64,000 nt of DNA. Source: Streptomyces vinaceus (GTDB lineage: Bacteria; Actinomycetota; Actinomycetes; Streptomycetales; Streptomycetaceae). The notes under the pieces are model-generated. The model was not told the origin of the DNA. It made no database searches and saw only the letters and a list, made by a program, of their open reading frames with translations. The DNA is taken from contig NZ_CP023692.1 in the NCBI RefSeq assembly GCF_008704935.1, positions 1,674,001-1,738,000 on the forward strand. Reading direction: 5' to 3'. Of this stretch, positions 61,763 through 64,000 are shown one piece after another. Every line of letters begins with the position of its first letter. The stretch's first letter is position 1. Made by a program: the position numbers and the translations under genes.

Positions 61763-62818
61763 ATGGCGGATGACACGAAACATTTCAGCCGCCGCAACCT
61801 GCTGTTCGCGGGCGGCGCGGTGGCCGCCGGCCTCACGGCGGGCGGTCTGTCCTGGGCACTGAGCACCGGGGCCGATGAGCAGGACGACGCGGGTCCGGTC
61901 GCCGCCGGCCCGATGGCCGGCGCGTTCGACATGCGCACCGGTGAGCAACTGCTCGCCCCGACCGCGCTGTTCAATACGACGGGCCCGCAGTCCTTCGCGT
62001 TCGACGATACGAACGGCCAGGTCTACGTACTGCAGACCGTCGAGGGCGGTATCCGGCTCGACGGCGAGGAGGATCCGCTCGACTCGGGCGAGCGGAAGAC
62101 TTCCGGCGATATGTGCCTGACCCGGCTGAGCAGTTCGGGGAAAACGCTCGGGCATATGTATCTGCGCGGCTTCGGCCACGGAATTTCCTGCGGTGTCGAG
62201 CCGACGGGCCAGCGCACGTACATTTGGGTCGAGGGCCGCGCCGACGCCGAGAGCGGCTACGGCCGCACCGTGGTCCGGGTGCCGTTCAAGGACGGCTCGG
62301 TCCTCGACAGTGCGGACGAGTCCGTCCGCCATTTCGACCCGGTCCCCGGATCCACCGACGTCTGCCCCGCGCTCGACCTGCCCGGCGGGCGGGTGCTGGT
62401 GAGCCACGAGGAGGACGGCGTGCACCGGTTCTCGGTGTACGGGACGGCGGATTTCCTGGCCGGACGCTTCGACGCCGCACAGGTCCTCAAGGCCGGGGTG
62501 CAGGTCAAGCAGGAGGAGTGGTTCCAGGGCTGCGCGCTGTACGGGGACCACGTCTACGTGCTGACCGGCGGCCCGTACACCGGTAAGAACGGGGACAATC
62601 CGCGGAAGTCCGGCGGAAATACCTATGTCTCCGCAATTGACGTACGCACGGGGAAGGCGCAGGGGCGCCATCACGTGACCGTGGCCCCGGATCTGGTGTA
62701 CAGGGAGCCCGAGGGAATCGCGATCTCCATGGCGGGCGGACGGCCGGCATTGTGCATCGGCTTTTCCGTGAAGACCCAGGACCGGCGCGAGCTGGCGTTG
62801 TATCGCTTCACGGCCTGA
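61763..62818 (+). CDS. TAT-exported propeller-like protein (teichoic-acid TagC/P101-like)
   Basis: A 351-aa exported protein. A twin-arginine signal (SRRNLLFAGGAVAAG, residues 9-23) and hydrophobic stretch are followed by a repetitive beta-strand body (FAFDDTNGQVYVLQ, HGISCGVEPTGQRTYIWVEG, VYVLTGGPYTG). In Streptomyces databases such proteins are often named teichoic acid biosynthesis protein C or phage baseplate P101-like, based on the fold of the propeller; no enzymatic residues are recognised. Its position upstream of a TagF-like membrane protein gene supports a cell-wall glycopolymer link, by inference. The codon use is slightly less GC-rich than that of fadB. Confidence 0.85.
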   Translation: MADDTKHFSRRNLLFAGGAVAAGLTAGGLSWALSTGADEQDDAGPVAAGPMAGAFDMRTGEQLLAPTALFNTTGPQSFAFDDTNGQVYVLQTVEGGIRLDGEEDPLDSGERKTSGDMCLTRLSSSGKTLGHMYLRGFGHGISCGVEPTGQRTYIWVEGRADAESGYGRTVVRVPFKDGSVLDSADESVRHFDPVPGSTDVCPALDLPGGRVLVSHEEDGVHRFSVYGTADFLAGRFDAAQVLKAGVQVKQEEWFQGCALYGDHVYVLTGGPYTGKNGDNPRKSGGNTYVSAIDVRTGKAQGRHHVTVAPDLVYREPEGIAISMAGGRPALCIGFSVKTQDRRELALYRFTA

Positions 62819-62927
62819 CGGCATTGGCCCTTGGTTAACCCTGCGTCCTTCGGCCGTCAATGTTGCTGCTTATACTACTGCGACACTTCACAGAATCCTT
62901 ATACCTCCATGGGGGAGGAACCGCACG

Positions 62928-64000
62928 ATGGGCTCCAAGCGGCTGCGCGCCGTGCTCGGCGTACTGATCACCTCTGGGCTCATCCTCAGCTTCGTCGGGA
63001 TGCTCGTCGCCGTCGCCTTCGTCTCCCTCCCCCTCTTCGCCGGCTGCGCGGCGCTCAGCTACGCCGCCGACCTGATGCTCCACACCACCGAGTCGCCGAC
63101 GCTGGAGAAGCTCCGCGACTCGCGCTTCGGCCTGACCATGCGCTTCCTCATCCGGCAGTTCCTGCTGCTGGGGCTGTGCGGGGCCATCTCCGACATCGAG
63201 TCGTTCGTGGCGCAGATGACCACCATCGGCCTGCTCCTCCTGTTCATCCTGCAGCTCGCGTACGGCGCGCTCCTCAAGCACGTCCGCAAGATGCGCAACG
63301 AACTGCCGTTCACCACGCGCGGGCTGGACCTGGAGGCGCTCGGCATCCGCCGCATGCCGCACCCGTTCCTGATGAACAAGCACGTCCGCAAGACGCTGCA
63401 CCTGGACATCCCGCTGGTGGCCGGGGCGCTGGCCACCATCGCGACGGACGACTGGCGCTTCGTCACGTACGGCATGATCACCACCGTCTTCCTGGCCTAC
63501 TTCTCGCTGCTGGTGCTGGTGCCCGACGCGCGCAACGCGCTCAAGCTGCCCACCACCGACGAGGCCATCGAGGAGCTCAACCACCAGCTGGCCCAATATC
63601 GACCCCAGGTCGCGCTCTACTTCACCTTCGCGGCGGTCTCCAAGGACTTCATGTACCAGGTGAACATGTGGCTGGAGTCGCTGGAGGCACTGGAACTGCG
63701 GCCCATCATCGTGCTGCGCGAGCGGGCCACCCTGCGCTACCTGGACGCGACCTCGGTCCCCGTCATCTGCATCCCGAAAGCGGACAATCTCGCCCGTATC
63801 GAGATGAACGAACTGCGGGTCGCCCTCTACCCCGGCAACGCGGGCAAGAACGTCCACATGCTCCAGCGCGCCGAGGTCAAGCACGTCTTCATCGGCCACG
63901 GCGACAGCGACAAGCTCGCGAGCAGCAACCGGGTCAGCAAGGTCTTCGACGAGATCTGGGTGGCCGGCCGGGCCGGCCGCGACCGCTACGAGCGCATCAA
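62928..64000 (+). CDS. TagF-like membrane glycerophosphotransferase, 3' end outside the window
   Basis: The frame is open to the window edge (357 residues visible). The N-terminus is a cluster of membrane helices (about 8-45, 78-112 and 160-195). The soluble part after residue 215 (QYRPQVALYFTFAAVSKD) continues with LEALELRPIIVLRERATL and VKHVFIGHGDSDKLASSN, which matches the HG-x-x-K motif region of CDP-glycerol glycerophosphotransferases of the TagF/TagB family. It probably polymerises or links wall teichoic-acid-type polymers. The ATG has GGGGGAGGAA seven bases upstream. The preceding 109-bp gap is AT-richer (TTGCTGCTTATACTACT) and is its probable promoter. Confidence 0.85.
   Translation, partial: MGSKRLRAVLGVLITSGLILSFVGMLVAVAFVSLPLFAGCAALSYAADLMLHTTESPTLEKLRDSRFGLTMRFLIRQFLLLGLCGAISDIESFVAQMTTIGLLLLFILQLAYGALLKHVRKMRNELPFTTRGLDLEALGIRRMPHPFLMNKHVRKTLHLDIPLVAGALATIATDDWRFVTYGMITTVFLAYFSLLVLVPDARNALKLPTTDEAIEELNHQLAQYRPQVALYFTFAAVSKDFMYQVNMWLESLEALELRPIIVLRERATLRYLDATSVPVICIPKADNLARIEMNELRVALYPGNAGKNVHMLQRAEVKHVFIGHGDSDKLASSNRVSKVFDEIWVAGRAGRDRYERI

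Overview
The DNA is very GC-rich, nearly every codon ends in G or C, GTG starts are common, and the housekeeping genes (coproporphyrin-type haem genes, ZapE, PPK2, DUF3000, an rnd-fadA-fadB run, a LuxR/LAL regulator) are typical of Streptomyces. From memory, the right half (about 31.5-64 kb) follows a conserved Streptomyces chromosome order. The left half (about 1-29.8 kb) is an accessory biosynthetic locus that probably extends beyond the left edge. No tRNA, rRNA, CRISPR array, insertion sequence or phage gene was seen.

Left locus, plus strand (1-21.8 kb): a truncated stand-alone adenylation domain, a fold-type-II PLP enzyme, a stand-alone carrier protein and a LanB-like protein of the glutamylation-domain-only (small LanB) type form a tight cassette. 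Two large NRPS proteins follow: C-A-T-C-A-T (2118 aa) and C-A-T-C-A-T-TE (2446 aa), then a P450 and an MFS exporter. One adenylation domain has a threonine-like code; the other codes are not assigned.

Left locus, minus strand (28.4-21.8 kb): a LanM-type lanthipeptide synthetase is followed by a 76-aa precursor-like peptide and a large LAL regulator. The LanM dehydratase motifs are intact, but the zinc-ligand positions of its cyclase read His, His, Arg instead of Cys, Cys, His, and the peptide has a single Cys among many Ser/Thr. Two small LuxR-type proteins are divergent from lanM, across a 321-bp region with repeated TGGGGGCC palindromes. A locus with a LanB-like protein, a LanM with an altered cyclase and a four-module NRPS is the strongest candidate for something undescribed.

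29.8-41.9 kb: a membrane protein with a possible PLD-like domain, a haem-oxygenase-like diiron protein, msrB, murC, a pyrimidine reductase-like gene, zapE, an OsmC protein, a TAT-exported PhoX-like protein, PPK2, a lipoprotein polysaccharide deacetylase, a zinc-ribbon protein, an AIM24 protein and a Pth2-like protein.

42-45.3 kb: a DUF692 (MNIO) enzyme with a probable DUF2063-like partner domain is translationally coupled to a membrane protein (TIGR04222-like) whose tail is a run of Ser/Gly/Cys hexads, followed by a second protein of that type without the tail. This looks like an enzyme and cysteine-rich substrate pair.

45.3-64 kb: an NmrA-like protein, a secreted TAP-like hydrolase, hemQ, the porphyrinogen oxidase gene, a DUF4349 lipoprotein, a CoA-disulfide-reductase-like flavoprotein, hemE, DUF3000, a response-regulator-like LuxR protein, ribonuclease D, a ferritin-like diiron protein behind a doubled TTGA-N6-TCAA operator, the fadA-fadB beta-oxidation pair, a TAT-exported propeller-like protein and the start of a TagF-like membrane glycerophosphotransferase cut by the right edge. 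Functions are read from motifs and family memory; no database search was possible.
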